The notes under the pieces: model-generated
Told to the model about the DNA's origin: nothing
Database searches by the model: none
The model's input: the letters and a program-made list of their open reading frames with translations, nothing else
Shown here: positions 44,426 to 52,651 of the stretch, piece after piece
Numbering within the stretch: the stretch's first letter is position 1
Layout: each line of letters opens with the position of its first letter
Position numbers and translations under genes: made by a program
Origin: Armatimonadota bacterium
Lineage (GTDB): Bacteria; Sysuimicrobiota; Sysuimicrobiia; Sysuimicrobiales; Humicultoraceae
Assembly (NCBI GenBank): GCA_016869025.1
Contig: VGFA01000014.1
Span: 1 to 62,784, forward strand
Direction: 5' to 3'
Length of the DNA: 62,784 bases

Positions 44426-46466
44426 CGGCCGTCACCGGGATGTGCTTCGCAAACCAGTCCGAGATCAGACGCAGCCGCTCGAGCCGGTGCTGCGGCTGGC
44501 CGTTGCGCGAGAGATCGTGGCTCTCGTTAGGGAAGCGCACGAAGGCAACCTCGCGACCCAGCTTCTTGAGCGCCGCGAAGAGCTGCTCACCCTCGCCGAT
44601 GGGGCAGCGCAGGTCGTTCTCGCTGTGCAGGATCAGCAGCGGGGTGGTGATGTTCTTCACGTAGGCCAGCGGGGACCGCTCCCAGTAGAACAGGGGGCTG
44701 TCCCAGGGCTCGCCGGGGAACTCCCAGTAGCCCTTGAAGTACGCCAGGTCGCTCATCCCCCACTGGCTCAGGCAGTTGGAGATGGACCGCATCGTCACCG
44801 CCGCCTTGAACCGGCCGGTGTGGCCGATGACCCAGTTGGTCATGTATCCGCCGTAGGAGCCGCCCTCCACGCCGAGGCGGTCAGGATCAATGTATGGAAA
44901 GCGCGAAAGCGCGGCGTCGAGTCCGGTCATGATGTCGGCGTAGTCCTCCCCACCCCAGTCGTGCTTTGTCGCAGCGGTGAAGACCTGGCCGTATCCCTGG
45001 CTGCCGCGCGGGTTGGTCAGGATCACCGCGTAGCCAAGCGAGGCCAGCATCTGGAACTCGTGGAAGAACGCCTCCCCATAGGCACCGTGCGGCCCTCCGT
45101 GTATGGTCAGGATCGCGGGATACCGACCTGTGGGCTCCAGTCCTGCCGGAGGGAACACCCACCCCTCGATCGTCCAGTCGTCGGCGCCACGGTAAGCGAA
45201 CCGTTCGGGATGGCTGAGCGCCGCCTGTCCGAGCAACGTCTTGTTGACTTCTGTCAGGCGGCGTTCTCCGGAGGAAGGGATCTCCGGTCGGCCCTCGTTC
45301 AGGCCTTCCACCTCTGCCACCCAGACGTCGCCAGGGGTGGCCGGATCGGAGACGGCCAGCGCGACGCGCCGGCAGGCGGCATCGTAGGACTCGCCGTAGA
45401 CCTCGCGGCGCCCCGTGGTCATCAATCCCACGGCGCCTGTGGAGACCTCGACCGCTGCCAGCTGGGTGGTACCACCCTCCGCCACCATGACGAATATGAA
45501 CCGGCCGTCGGGCGACCAGACCGGCTGCCCTGCGTGGGGGTGCGCCCGCATGTCGGTTATGACGTGGTGTGCCAGCGAGCGGTCGAAGTGACGGGTCAGG
45601 CAGCGAGGGTCGCCGCTGCCGTCGGCGGCCACCACCCATAGCATCGTGTTCGAGGCGCCCATGCACGCGTTCTCGTGTCCCAGGTACGCGATCATCGTAC
45701 CGTCGGGCGACCAGGCCGGCATGAGAACCGGCCCAACGCCGCGGGTCAGCCGCCGCGCCTCGCCGGTGGAGAGCGCGATCGTCCAGACGTCGGCGATGTT
45801 GGTGTAGTCGGCGTCCTCGGACCGGTTGGCGACGAATGCCAGCCGCGTGCCATCAGGGCTCCACGCGGGTTCGCGATGGTCGAAATCGCCGTCGGTCACC
45901 TGCCTGGACGGCCCGCCGCCCGAGGGCACGACGAAGATGTGCTTGTACCGGTTGTCCCAGAAGCCCTCGCCATCGGCCTTGTGCTTCATGCGCGTGATCA
46001 CCTTGACGTCGCCGGCAGGCTTCTCCTTCAGAGGCGGCTTGCCGGCGAAAGCGATCTGCCCGCCGTCAGGGGACCAGACGGCCTCGGAGGGGCCGTGCTC
46101 TTCCTGCGTGATCCGCGTGGCCTCACCCCCGCCGAGCGGGATCACCCACAGGTGCTTCGGGCGGGTAGCGCCGGCCTTGGGCGCAGGTCCCCGATCGGAG
46201 GTGAAGAGCAGCCGTCCCCCGTCCTGCGACCAGGCCGGCTGGCGGTCGCGGTGCTCGCCGGAGGTGAACTGGCGCGGCGCCGCGCCTCCGGTCTCGACCA
46301 ACCACAGGTGCGCGTGGTACTCGTGCGACGGGCCGCCGTCGGCGCCGTTGCGCGCCGCGACGATCTCCTGCGAGTAGGCGACCGTGCGGCCGCCAGGCGA
46401 GAGCGCCACGCCGTTGATCCATCTCAGGGCCAACAGGTCTTCAGCGGTAATGCGGCGGGTCGTCAT
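44397..46466 (-). CDS. S9 family serine peptidase (acylaminoacyl-peptidase type), second copy
   Basis: A 689-residue paralogue of the S9 peptidase at 33.7-35.7 kb, with the same plan: an N-terminal propeller (GVALSPGGRTVAYSQEI, QPAWSQDGGRLLFTSDRG) and a C-terminal hydrolase with Ser in GGSYGGYMTNW, Asp in SENDLRCPIGEGEQ and His in NESHDLSRNG. The ATG at 46466 has GGAGG upstream. No signal peptide. Two such peptidases plus a peptide importer in one segment suggest a peptide-using lifestyle (inference). Confidence 0.95.
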   Translation of the reverse strand: MTTRRITAEDLLALRWINGVALSPGGRTVAYSQEIVAARNGADGGPSHEYHAHLWLVETGGAAPRQFTSGEHRDRQPAWSQDGGRLLFTSDRGPAPKAGATRPKHLWVIPLGGGEATRITQEEHGPSEAVWSPDGGQIAFAGKPPLKEKPAGDVKVITRMKHKADGEGFWDNRYKHIFVVPSGGGPSRQVTDGDFDHREPAWSPDGTRLAFVANRSEDADYTNIADVWTIALSTGEARRLTRGVGPVLMPAWSPDGTMIAYLGHENACMGASNTMLWVVAADGSGDPRCLTRHFDRSLAHHVITDMRAHPHAGQPVWSPDGRFIFVMVAEGGTTQLAAVEVSTGAVGLMTTGRREVYGESYDAACRRVALAVSDPATPGDVWVAEVEGLNEGRPEIPSSGERRLTEVNKTLLGQAALSHPERFAYRGADDWTIEGWVFPPAGLEPTGRYPAILTIHGGPHGAYGEAFFHEFQMLASLGYAVILTNPRGSQGYGQVFTAATKHDWGGEDYADIMTGLDAALSRFPYIDPDRLGVEGGSYGGYMTNWVIGHTGRFKAAVTMRSISNCLSQWGMSDLAYFKGYWEFPGEPWDSPLFYWERSPLAYVKNITTPLLILHSENDLRCPIGEGEQLFAALKKLGREVAFVRFPNESHDLSRNGQPQHRLERLRLISDWFAKHIPVTADAKDLHQDR

Positions 46467-46493
46467 GAAGGAACCTCCGTCAGGGGTGCGCCG

Positions 46494-47270
46494 CTATCTC
46501 CCCAACGAAAGCCGCTCGATGAGCGGCACGGGGAGCCCTGCGGCGTCCATCTTGCGTTGTGTCTCCTCGATCGGGTAGGGAACGCGAAACAGCGTGGCGG
46601 TCGGACCTTGCGTGTCCAGAACCATGTAGGCCGCGCGTGGATCACCGTCGCGCGGCTGGCCCACGCTGCCGGGATTGATGATGTACCGGGCGCCCGGCGT
46701 CAGGGCCCGCGGGACCTCGGGCAACAGGCCCTGCGTGCTCACCCGCCGCTTCGCCTCCACGAAGATCGCGGGATGGTGGGTATGACCCACGAGCGCTATC
46801 TGGAACGGCGCCGCCAGGAAGCTCGCGCGGGCGGTTCGGCCGTCCAGGATGTACTCGTCCAGCGGCCGACGCAGGCTACCGTGCACGAGCACCAGCCCCG
46901 TGGGCAGCGTGGGGTCCTCCGTGGCGCCCTCCGCGGGGTCTGCCGTGAGGTCGGCGCGCGGGGAAAGCGCGCTCAGATAGGCCCGGGGACCGTCCTCCAA
47001 CACCTGCCGGGTCCAGACGATGGCTTCCTGGGCGAAGAAGTTGAAGTTATCGGTCGGGGAATCCGACAGGGCCGCCTGGTCGTGGTTGCCCATCACCGCT
47101 GCCCACAGCAGCGGACGGAGCCGTTCGACGCACGCGTTGGGATCTGGGCCGTAGCCAACGAAGTCGCCCAGGCACACCAGCATGTCCGGCGGCTGACTGC
47201 CCTGATGCGCGAGGACTGCTTCAAGCGCCTCAAGGTTCGCGTGGACGTCTGATACGACCCCGATGCGCAT
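46494..47270 (-). CDS. Calcineurin-like metallophosphoesterase
   Basis: A 258-residue phosphoesterase with the full metal-ligand series: DVHANLEA (D-x-H), CLGDFVGYGPDP (GD), VMGNHDQAA (GNHD), LVHGSLR (His) and LVGHTHHPA (GHxH). This is the group of small prokaryotic phosphoesterases related to YfcE and diadenosine-tetraphosphatase-like proteins; the substrate is not evident. It lies 9 nt after ccmH. Confidence 0.92.
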   Translation of the reverse strand: MRIGVVSDVHANLEALEAVLAHQGSQPPDMLVCLGDFVGYGPDPNACVERLRPLLWAAVMGNHDQAALSDSPTDNFNFFAQEAIVWTRQVLEDGPRAYLSALSPRADLTADPAEGATEDPTLPTGLVLVHGSLRRPLDEYILDGRTARASFLAAPFQIALVGHTHHPAIFVEAKRRVSTQGLLPEVPRALTPGARYIINPGSVGQPRDGDPRAAYMVLDTQGPTATLFRVPYPIEETQRKMDAAGLPVPLIERLSLGR

Positions 47271-47279
47271 CTGCGGCCC

Positions 47280-47753
47280 CTATTCAAACTCGCGCAGCTC
47301 GCGCTCGATCCGCTCGGCCTCTTCTGGGGTGGGAGGCCTGGGAGCGGAGCGGGCTGGCGCGGCGGACCCTCCGGTCGCGCTGCGACGCACGACCTTGAGA
47401 AGCACGAAGATGCCGATGCCCACGGCGATGGGAAGCGATAGCCAGAGAAGCAGGCCTAGGCCACGGCGCGGCGGCGCGGCAAGCACGCCTTCGCCGAACT
47501 GCGCCACGAAGTAGGCGATGATCTGCTCCCGGTTCTGTCCCTGCTGCAGCCGCTCGCGTATGATCGCGCGCATCTGCACGGCGAGCTGGGCCCCGGACTC
47601 GGCGACGGTCTGCCCGGCGCAGACCGGGCACATCAGCTCGTTCGCGATTGCCTGGATCTGGTCGTCCAGCGTCGGCCCGGCCTGCGCGGTGCCGGCAGCA
47701 AGCAGAAGCCCAACCAGGACGAACGCGGCCACCCCTGGCACGGCGCTTCTCAT
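47280..47753 (-). CDS. ccmH: Cytochrome c-type biogenesis protein CcmH/CycL
   Basis: A 157-residue protein. Residues ~1-24 form a signal peptide (GVAAFVLVGLLLAAGTAQAG), then a short domain with the redox pair in LMCPVCAGQTVAES, IRERLQQGQNREQIIAYFVA, and a C-terminal membrane helix (LLLWLSLPIAVGIGIFVLL). CcmH keeps apocytochrome c cysteines reduced for haem attachment. The partners CcmE/F/G are not nearby. The start ATG at 47753 overlaps the upstream stop (ATGA). Confidence 0.92.
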   Translation of the reverse strand: MRSAVPGVAAFVLVGLLLAAGTAQAGPTLDDQIQAIANELMCPVCAGQTVAESGAQLAVQMRAIIRERLQQGQNREQIIAYFVAQFGEGVLAAPPRRGLGLLLWLSLPIAVGIGIFVLLKVVRRSATGGSAAPARSAPRPPTPEEAERIERELREFE

Positions 47754-48580
47754 GCCATCACCGCCTGGGCCTGGGCGAGTTCCCATCTGCATCCCAGCGC
47801 CTTGAAGAGGGCCACCGACGCCGCGTGTTCCTCCAGCGCCTCTGTTCGGTCCAGCGCGAAGAGCACCCGGGCCAGGATCAGCCGGGCGGCTGCCTCGTGG
47901 TAGCGATCTCCACCGGCGGTGAACACGGCCAGCGCGCTCCGGATGATCCCTTCGGCCTCCCCGGCCCGGCCGTCGTACAGCAGCGCCTCCGCGAGCCCCA
48001 GGCATGCCTGGGCAGGGCCTTCGCGCTGCCCGGCCGGCCAGCGGCGGCGCGCTTCCTTGAACAGCGCGATCGCGCGACGGATTGCCCGGCGATCACGGGG
48101 ACGCCCAACGCGCAGCACCAGATCACCCCGGCTGGCCGCGGCTGCGGCGATCCACTCATCGCGCCCGCCCCGCCGGGCCAGACGTAGCGTGCGGTCGGAG
48201 TAGTCCAGGCCGGCTTCGAGACACCCGTCGGCCGCGGCCGGGAGCACATCCGCCAGATCCCTGTACAAGGCCTCCACGTGGGTGCGGTACGGCACCGTGG
48301 CCTCTTCTCCCAGTATCCGGGCTGCCAGGTTGACCAGTTCGCGGGCCCGTGCCAGTCCCTCCTCCATCGGCTCGGGCCTCCGGGAATGCCGCAGCGCCGT
48401 AGAGAGGCCCAGGAGCCACAGGATCTGGAGTGACGGGTCGCCCGCTGCGCGGACCTCGCTCTCGGCGGTCTCGAACGCGATGGTTGCCCGCTCGAGCGCC
48501 GCGGCGCCCTCGGAGAAGAACGCCCGCAGCGCCACCCAGCCTGTTGAGACCGGATCGGCCGCCACGGTTTCTGCTCTCAC
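47750..48580 (-). CDS. TPR-like helical-repeat protein of unknown function
   Basis: A 276-residue protein starting with GTG at 48580 in a GTGA overlap with the upstream membrane protein gene. It is built of Ala/Leu/Arg-rich helical pairs (ALERATIAFETAESEVRAAG, AIRRAIALFKEARRRWPAG, AQACLGLAEALLYDGRAGEA), typical of tetratricopeptide-type scaffolds. No catalytic motif or signal peptide. A longer frame to 48829 is antisense to, or out of frame with, its neighbour and should be ignored. Tight coupling to the PrsW-like protein and ccmH implies a shared envelope or assembly role (inference). Confidence 0.75.
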   Translation of the reverse strand: MRAETVAADPVSTGWVALRAFFSEGAAALERATIAFETAESEVRAAGDPSLQILWLLGLSTALRHSRRPEPMEEGLARARELVNLAARILGEEATVPYRTHVEALYRDLADVLPAAADGCLEAGLDYSDRTLRLARRGGRDEWIAAAAASRGDLVLRVGRPRDRRAIRRAIALFKEARRRWPAGQREGPAQACLGLAEALLYDGRAGEAEGIIRSALAVFTAGGDRYHEAAARLILARVLFALDRTEALEEHAASVALFKALGCRWELAQAQAVMA

Positions 48581-49266
48581 GGGACGACGGACACCAGCGT
48601 GCCGGCGCGCAGCCGCGCCCTCCAGAGGTGGCCGAGCAGCCAGAGCGAGATCACCGCGGTCAACAGCACCCCGGTCGGGACCCCGCCGGCCAGCGGTAGC
48701 TTCGCTGCCAGGCCGAAGATCGTCTGCAGGGCCACGACGAACAGGAGCGCCAGGCCCAGTCCACCCCGCACGCCCGCGCGGATCAAGTAGGCCGTGGTTA
48801 CGATGTGAGCGAGGGTTGGGAAGAACCACGCCACGACGGCAACGGCGGTCGAAAGCGGCGTTATGAACGGCGTTCCAACCAGACCGAGAGCCAGCGCGAG
48901 GAACTTCTGCCCTGCCACCAGCCCGAACCCGGCGCCCGATGCGGCGCCGTAGGCGAGAGCGGTCACGGCGTCCGTGGGCGCGAAGACGATCGCCATCAGC
49001 GGGACCGTGGCCTTGAGCAGCTCCCCGACCAGCGCCGCGATCAACAGGTTAGTCGTGAGGCCGGCCGGGCCGCGCTCCAGGCCTCCAATAGGGCCCACCC
49101 AGTCCCACGCCATCTTGGTGGCTTCCCTGGCGAAGAAACCGGCGGCGATGCCGCCGAGGAGGCACAGCCACAGCAGCGGCCTGCGGATGCTCCTGCCGGC
49201 AAGCGGGAGCAGACCCAGGAGCGCAAAGACCGCCGCGATGATTATGGACGCGTACTGCTGCATCAT
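48577..49266 (-). CDS. Polytopic membrane protein resembling PrsW/YhfC intramembrane proteases
   Basis: A 229-residue protein with about seven hydrophobic helices. Three segments recall the PrsW/YhfC superfamily: VGELLKATVPLMAI (one acidic residue where PrsW has two), GAASGAGFGLVAGQKFL, and PTLAHIVTTAYLIRAG with a membrane His. With only a single Glu at the first site, activity is uncertain; it could be a degenerate member. It is the first gene of the run with the helical-repeat protein, ccmH and the phosphoesterase. Confidence 0.7.
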   Translation of the reverse strand: MMQQYASIIIAAVFALLGLLPLAGRSIRRPLLWLCLLGGIAAGFFAREATKMAWDWVGPIGGLERGPAGLTTNLLIAALVGELLKATVPLMAIVFAPTDAVTALAYGAASGAGFGLVAGQKFLALALGLVGTPFITPLSTAVAVVAWFFPTLAHIVTTAYLIRAGVRGGLGLALLFVVALQTIFGLAAKLPLAGGVPTGVLLTAVISLWLLGHLWRARLRAGTLVSVVP

Positions 49267-49380
49267 GCAAACCTCACAGGGAGTATGCCGGGGAAACGCA
49301 CCGGGGTGCGACCGGGGGAATGCTCGGGCAGCTCACCTGGGTGCGACCTCGGCCCATTGTATGACAGGGGGCGCCGCGGG

Positions 49381-49767
49381 TCAATTTGGTGGGTCCGGAG
49401 GAACGCTCGACGGCAGGGACAGTGCGGCGCGCGCCCAGAGCTCGCGGACGAGTTCAAGCAGGTCCTGACGGCGGCGCTGAGTGGGTGCCAGGTCGCCGAC
49501 CACGTAGCCCCCCATGTACCGATTGCGTACCGCGGAGGTGTAGAAGGGCGCCCAGAACGACTCCTCGCGGCCCTCATGCAGGACAACGACACGCCAGCCC
49601 ACGCGGGCTTCGAGACGGCAGTGCCCGGGCGTGTGCACTACCCACGCATCGCTGGCATTGAACTCGCGGTGCAAGATCTCACGCAGACGGGACACCAGGA
49701 GCGGCCGGCCGGGCCAGCGCCCGGCCGGCCGCTCGGCGAATGTCGGCATCTGCGAGGAACTACCCAT
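49381..49767 (-). CDS. Hypothetical protein
   Basis: A 128-residue soluble protein, not recognised. It has a mixed alpha/beta composition, with WVVHTPGHCRLEARVGWRVV and a Gly/Tyr-rich stretch RNRYMGGYVVGDLAP, and a Pro-rich C-terminal tail. It overlaps the stop of the 83-residue gene upstream by 8 nt, so the two form a coupled pair. The 114-bp gap after its end contains a degenerate 15-bp direct repeat (CACCGGGGTGCGACC and CACCTGGGTGCGACC). Confidence 0.65.
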   Translation of the reverse strand: MGSSSQMPTFAERPAGRWPGRPLLVSRLREILHREFNASDAWVVHTPGHCRLEARVGWRVVVLHEGREESFWAPFYTSAVRNRYMGGYVVGDLAPTQRRRQDLLELVRELWARAALSLPSSVPPDPPN

Positions 49768-50011
49768 GCTCGAGACGGGCGTTCAGGTCGTCCATGAACG
49801 CCGCAAGGTACGCCGCGCCTATCTCCACCGGGCGCGCCCCCCGCCGGAGCACCGTTTCGGGGACCGGCATCGCGGCGGCGATCTCGTGAACAACCGGTCG
49901 CAGCGCCTTCAGGTACATCTGCAGGGACTTCTTGGCGGAACGGGTGTGGGGAACGGGCATGACGAATCCGTGCCTGCGCTCACCTGGCTCGAGCCTTCGG
50001 ACACCTCTCAT
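49760..50011 (-). CDS. Hypothetical small protein
   Basis: An 83-residue protein, not recognised. It starts at ATG 50011 after GAGGAGG; a GTG 9 nt earlier is too close to that site. It is basic at the N-terminus and has an amphipathic helical middle (TRSAKKSLQMYLKALRPVVH). It overlaps the next gene by 8 nt and lies 34 nt after the YbaK-type gene, so the three are probably co-transcribed. Confidence 0.65.
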   Translation of the reverse strand: MRGVRRLEPGERRHGFVMPVPHTRSAKKSLQMYLKALRPVVHEIAAAMPVPETVLRRGARPVEIGAAYLAAFMDDLNARLEHG

Positions 50012-50045
50012 GCTCGCCACCTCCTCGCGGCCTCAGAGAGATCGC

Positions 50046-50519
50046 CTAGCGGTGCGGCGCGGCAAACTCGGTAACCGTGGGCGTGACCAGCCGCATGTAG
50101 TCCTGGACGGCCAGCGCTATCGTCTCACGGTGCGAGCAGGCGTTGAAGACGATCCTGGGTTGCGTGCTGAGGCTCTGGTCCATGTAGACCGGGACGTTGT
50201 AGAGGTGGCCGAACGGCGGCATCGCGCCCGTTTCGCAGTCCGGGAACAGCGACGCGAACTCCTCCTCGCGGGCCAGGCGGGCCGCCTTGGCTCCCAGCGC
50301 GCTCTTCAGCTTGACCAGGTCCACCCGTGCCGCGGCCGGCAGGATCAGCATTACCTGCCTGCCGTCCACGTCGGCGATCACAACCTTCGCGAACTGGCGT
50401 CCGGGAACGTGTTCTGCGGCGGCGACTTCTTGTGCGGTGTACGCTTCGGGGTGAGGTGTCAGTTCGTACCGGACACCGTGCTCGCGGAGGTAGGTCTCGA
50501 GTCGCTCTCGCCCTCGCAT
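50046..50519 (-). CDS. YbaK/ProX-family aminoacyl-tRNA deacylase
   Basis: A 157-residue single-domain editing enzyme that hydrolyses mischarged aminoacyl-tRNAs (Cys-tRNA-Pro or Ala-tRNA-Pro types in characterised members). The fold is shown by YTAQEVAAAEHVPGRQFAKV with the catalytic Lys, VMLILPAAARVDLVKL, and CETGAMPPFGHLYNVPVYMD. Start ATG at 50519. The upstream 181-bp gap before the plus-strand gene at 50701 contains a small GGGGC/GCCCC hairpin near 50580 but no clear terminator. Confidence 0.9.
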   Translation of the reverse strand: MRGRERLETYLREHGVRYELTPHPEAYTAQEVAAAEHVPGRQFAKVVIADVDGRQVMLILPAAARVDLVKLKSALGAKAARLAREEEFASLFPDCETGAMPPFGHLYNVPVYMDQSLSTQPRIVFNACSHRETIALAVQDYMRLVTPTVTEFAAPHR

Positions 50520-50700
50520 ACCCTCTGCCTCCCTTCTGCGTGGGGGTTCCCTGCTTCCAGTGATGACGTTCCACGCCCCGGGGCAAGGCCCCTTCCACCC
50601 AACACCGTGCGGAGGTCAGGCCCTGGGCCGAGAAGAACTAGACCGAGCCTGACAACTTGCTTGAGAAGGACATCTCCTACAACGGCGTCGGGGGTCGAGC

Positions 50701-51249
50701 ATGCTCTCACCATCCGCCATCTACCGAAACATGCCCTGGGTCTTGCTGCTGGTGTCGGTCATCTCAGCGGTGTTGCTGGGGTTCTTCATCCTGAGGGTGA
50801 TCAGGTTGGTGAGGCAGGCGTACATCACCAGCGTTCCGCTCGTGGAGCAGCAGGACATCCAGTTCGACTCGGCGGGCCGTGTGGTTCTGTGCACTGAGGG
50901 GCCTCGATTCATCACCCGATTCTCAAACCTCACCTACGAGCTAGGCACTCGTGATGGCGCACGCATTGAGGGCAAAACGGTCTGGCTCGGCCGTGTATCG
51001 TCGGGCGTCTCGAAGGTGAGATTGGCGGTAGAAAGCTACGAGATCCCCAGGCCTGGACGTTACGTTCTGCGGATCCACGGGCTAGGACCCGGATGGATCG
51101 CCGATACAGAACACCTGGTCGTCTTCATGAAACCGTATCTCGCCCGGAGCATCGGGTACGTGGTCGGGGTAGCCCTGTCGGCCGTGCTTCTAATCGGAAG
51201 CACGATCCTGTTCCTGATCCGCCTGACCGAGGGAGGAGCGGGCGCATGA
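50701..51249 (+). CDS. Hypothetical protein with two membrane anchors
   Basis: A 182-residue protein, not recognised. One hydrophobic helix near each end (WVLLLVSVISAVLLGFFIL and VVGVALSAVLLIGSTILFLI) flanks a ~110-residue beta-rich domain (VVLCTEGPRFITRFSNLTYE, SYEIPRPGRYVLRIHG) that would face outside. First of three coupled plus-strand genes converging on the glycine reductase cluster. Confidence 0.75.
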   Translation: MLSPSAIYRNMPWVLLLVSVISAVLLGFFILRVIRLVRQAYITSVPLVEQQDIQFDSAGRVVLCTEGPRFITRFSNLTYELGTRDGARIEGKTVWLGRVSSGVSKVRLAVESYEIPRPGRYVLRIHGLGPGWIADTEHLVVFMKPYLARSIGYVVGVALSAVLLIGSTILFLIRLTEGGAGA

Positions 51250-51872
51250 GCGAACCTCGCGGCGCAATACAGCTCGAACCGCTGCTCCAGGCCCTCTTCG
51301 TGGTCGCGATCTTCGCCGTCGCGCTGGTGTACGCCGTTCGGTGGGGCAGGGCGCATGCCAGGGCAGAGATGGAATTCGCGCGGACCCAGGGCTGGACCCA
51401 CACCTTCGCGCACAACGATCGACAGGGGCTCCCAAAGAGGCTTGCGGACAGCCTCGAAAGAGTGGCGCCCGAGAAGAAGTTCGATCTGCAGTCCATCATG
51501 ACGGTCGAGTCCGGGTGGAGGAAGGTGTTCTTGTTCCGTTGCCGCTACCGTCGCATGTATCGCATGGGGGAGTGGGAAAGGAAAGATAACCCTGGATCTG
51601 CCTGCCTGATTGAGTCGAACCGGTTCAAGTCGGTGGGATCGCACGTGGAGATCAGATGGATACGCGGAGCCGCCTCGGCCAAGGAAATCGTCAATGAGTC
51701 ACTACAGGAAGTCCTCCTCGAGTACAAGAAGGCACCGCTTGCCGAGTCCGCCGAGGATGTCGTGATTACCATAGGCCGAGGGGGGGCCGTCGTATCAATG
51801 TGGGGCCCGGCGTCGCCCGAGCAATGGCTCCAACTCCTGGACCTTTGCCGGCAGATCGAATCGGCGCTGTAG
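51246..51872 (+). CDS. Hypothetical single-pass membrane protein
   Basis: A 208-residue protein, not recognised, starting in an ATGA overlap with the previous gene. A helix at ~14-31 (LLQALFVVAIFAVALVYAV) anchors a soluble domain of mixed composition (KVFLFRCRYRRMYRMGEWER, SAEDVVITIGRGGAVVSMWG). The charge pattern suggests the domain is cytoplasmic or interacts with an anion; this is weak inference. Confidence 0.72.
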   Translation: MSEPRGAIQLEPLLQALFVVAIFAVALVYAVRWGRAHARAEMEFARTQGWTHTFAHNDRQGLPKRLADSLERVAPEKKFDLQSIMTVESGWRKVFLFRCRYRRMYRMGEWERKDNPGSACLIESNRFKSVGSHVEIRWIRGAASAKEIVNESLQEVLLEYKKAPLAESAEDVVITIGRGGAVVSMWGPASPEQWLQLLDLCRQIESAL

Positions 51873-51876
51873 CCAC

Positions 51877-52188
51877 ATGGTCCAATGTGCGCAATGCGGA
51901 AGAGAGCTCGGCCAACAAGGCGAGGACCAACGTGTGGCGTCCATCTCGGGCGGCATCATGGGGGATGAATACATCGAGTCGTATTTCCTGTGCAGTCGCT
52001 GCGGGGTCTACACGGTGGAGATCTACCATGACCGATTCCTGGGAGAGGACTCGGTCTCCGTGCGGGGTCCGGTGCCCAGAGCAGAGGGTGACGCGAAGGT
52101 CAAGCTGATCAAGCAGTGCTCCAGGCCCTGGGACAAGAGGTGCCGCTGCGAGGCACACAGATCATACTTCGGGGGCTGGTTGGATTAG
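51877..52188 (+). CDS. Hypothetical zinc-ribbon-like protein
   Basis: A 103-residue protein with two CxxC knuckles, CAQCGRE near the start and CSRCGVY around residue 39, that could bind one zinc. A C-terminal Cys-rich stretch, CSRPWDKRCRCEAH, could be a second metal site. Function unknown. Its last 4 nt overlap the end of the convergent grdA gene. Confidence 0.75.
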   Translation: MVQCAQCGRELGQQGEDQRVASISGGIMGDEYIESYFLCSRCGVYTVEIYHDRFLGEDSVSVRGPVPRAEGDAKVKLIKQCSRPWDKRCRCEAHRSYFGGWLD

Positions 52189-52646
52189 TTAGCGGCCCCC
52201 CGCAGCTTCTCGAGGACTGCGCTGATCTTCTCCACATCCAAGGCGATTTCCATGAGCCCCAGGTGCTCTACGGCCAACGCGGGGTCAACTTGATCCTTGA
52301 TGACCGGTTCCATGATGTGAAAGACGGGTAACCCGAGCGACACTCCGGCCAGTGCCCCCGCCCAACTTGGATCTCCCTTTGTGACGGTCTCGGCATAGAG
52401 TTCGGCGCTATCCGCATCGGGCGCACCCAGTACCACGATGACGTCGTCTTTGCCGTGCCGTTCTATGTAGTTCTTGATGCTCTCTTGACCCTCCAGGTCA
52501 AAGGCGCCGGCCGATGTTCAGACGAAACACTGGGTCTGCGTGATGACCGGCTCGGCGCCGGCGCTCCTCACGCAGGCTTCAATGGCCGGACCCTGCACTC
52601 CATCCCGTTCACCGATGATGATGACCTTCCTCGACTTCAGCAGCAT
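52185..52646 (-). CDS. grdA: Glycine reductase complex selenoprotein A (selenocysteine at residue 43)
   Basis: GrdA is the small selenoprotein that carries the carboxymethyl group as a selenoether from component B to component C. The frame from ATG 52646 (AAAGGAGGTG upstream, inside the grdC end) contains one TGA at 52520-52518 and continues to 52185: 153 residues in all. The TGA lies in CFV-U-TSAGAF, exactly where characterised GrdA proteins have selenocysteine. The rest is family-typical (DGVQGPAIEACVRSAGAEPV, GDPSWAGALAGVSLGLPVFH). Read without recoding, only the C-terminal 83 residues are called. A SECIS hairpin is expected just 3' of the TGA but was not folded. Confidence 0.95.
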
Positions 52647-52651
52647 TCTGG

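Noticed and set aside
52185-52436. Separate 83-residue protein at the end of the grd cluster
   Set aside because: It is the C-terminal part of GrdA after the selenocysteine TGA at 52520-52518.
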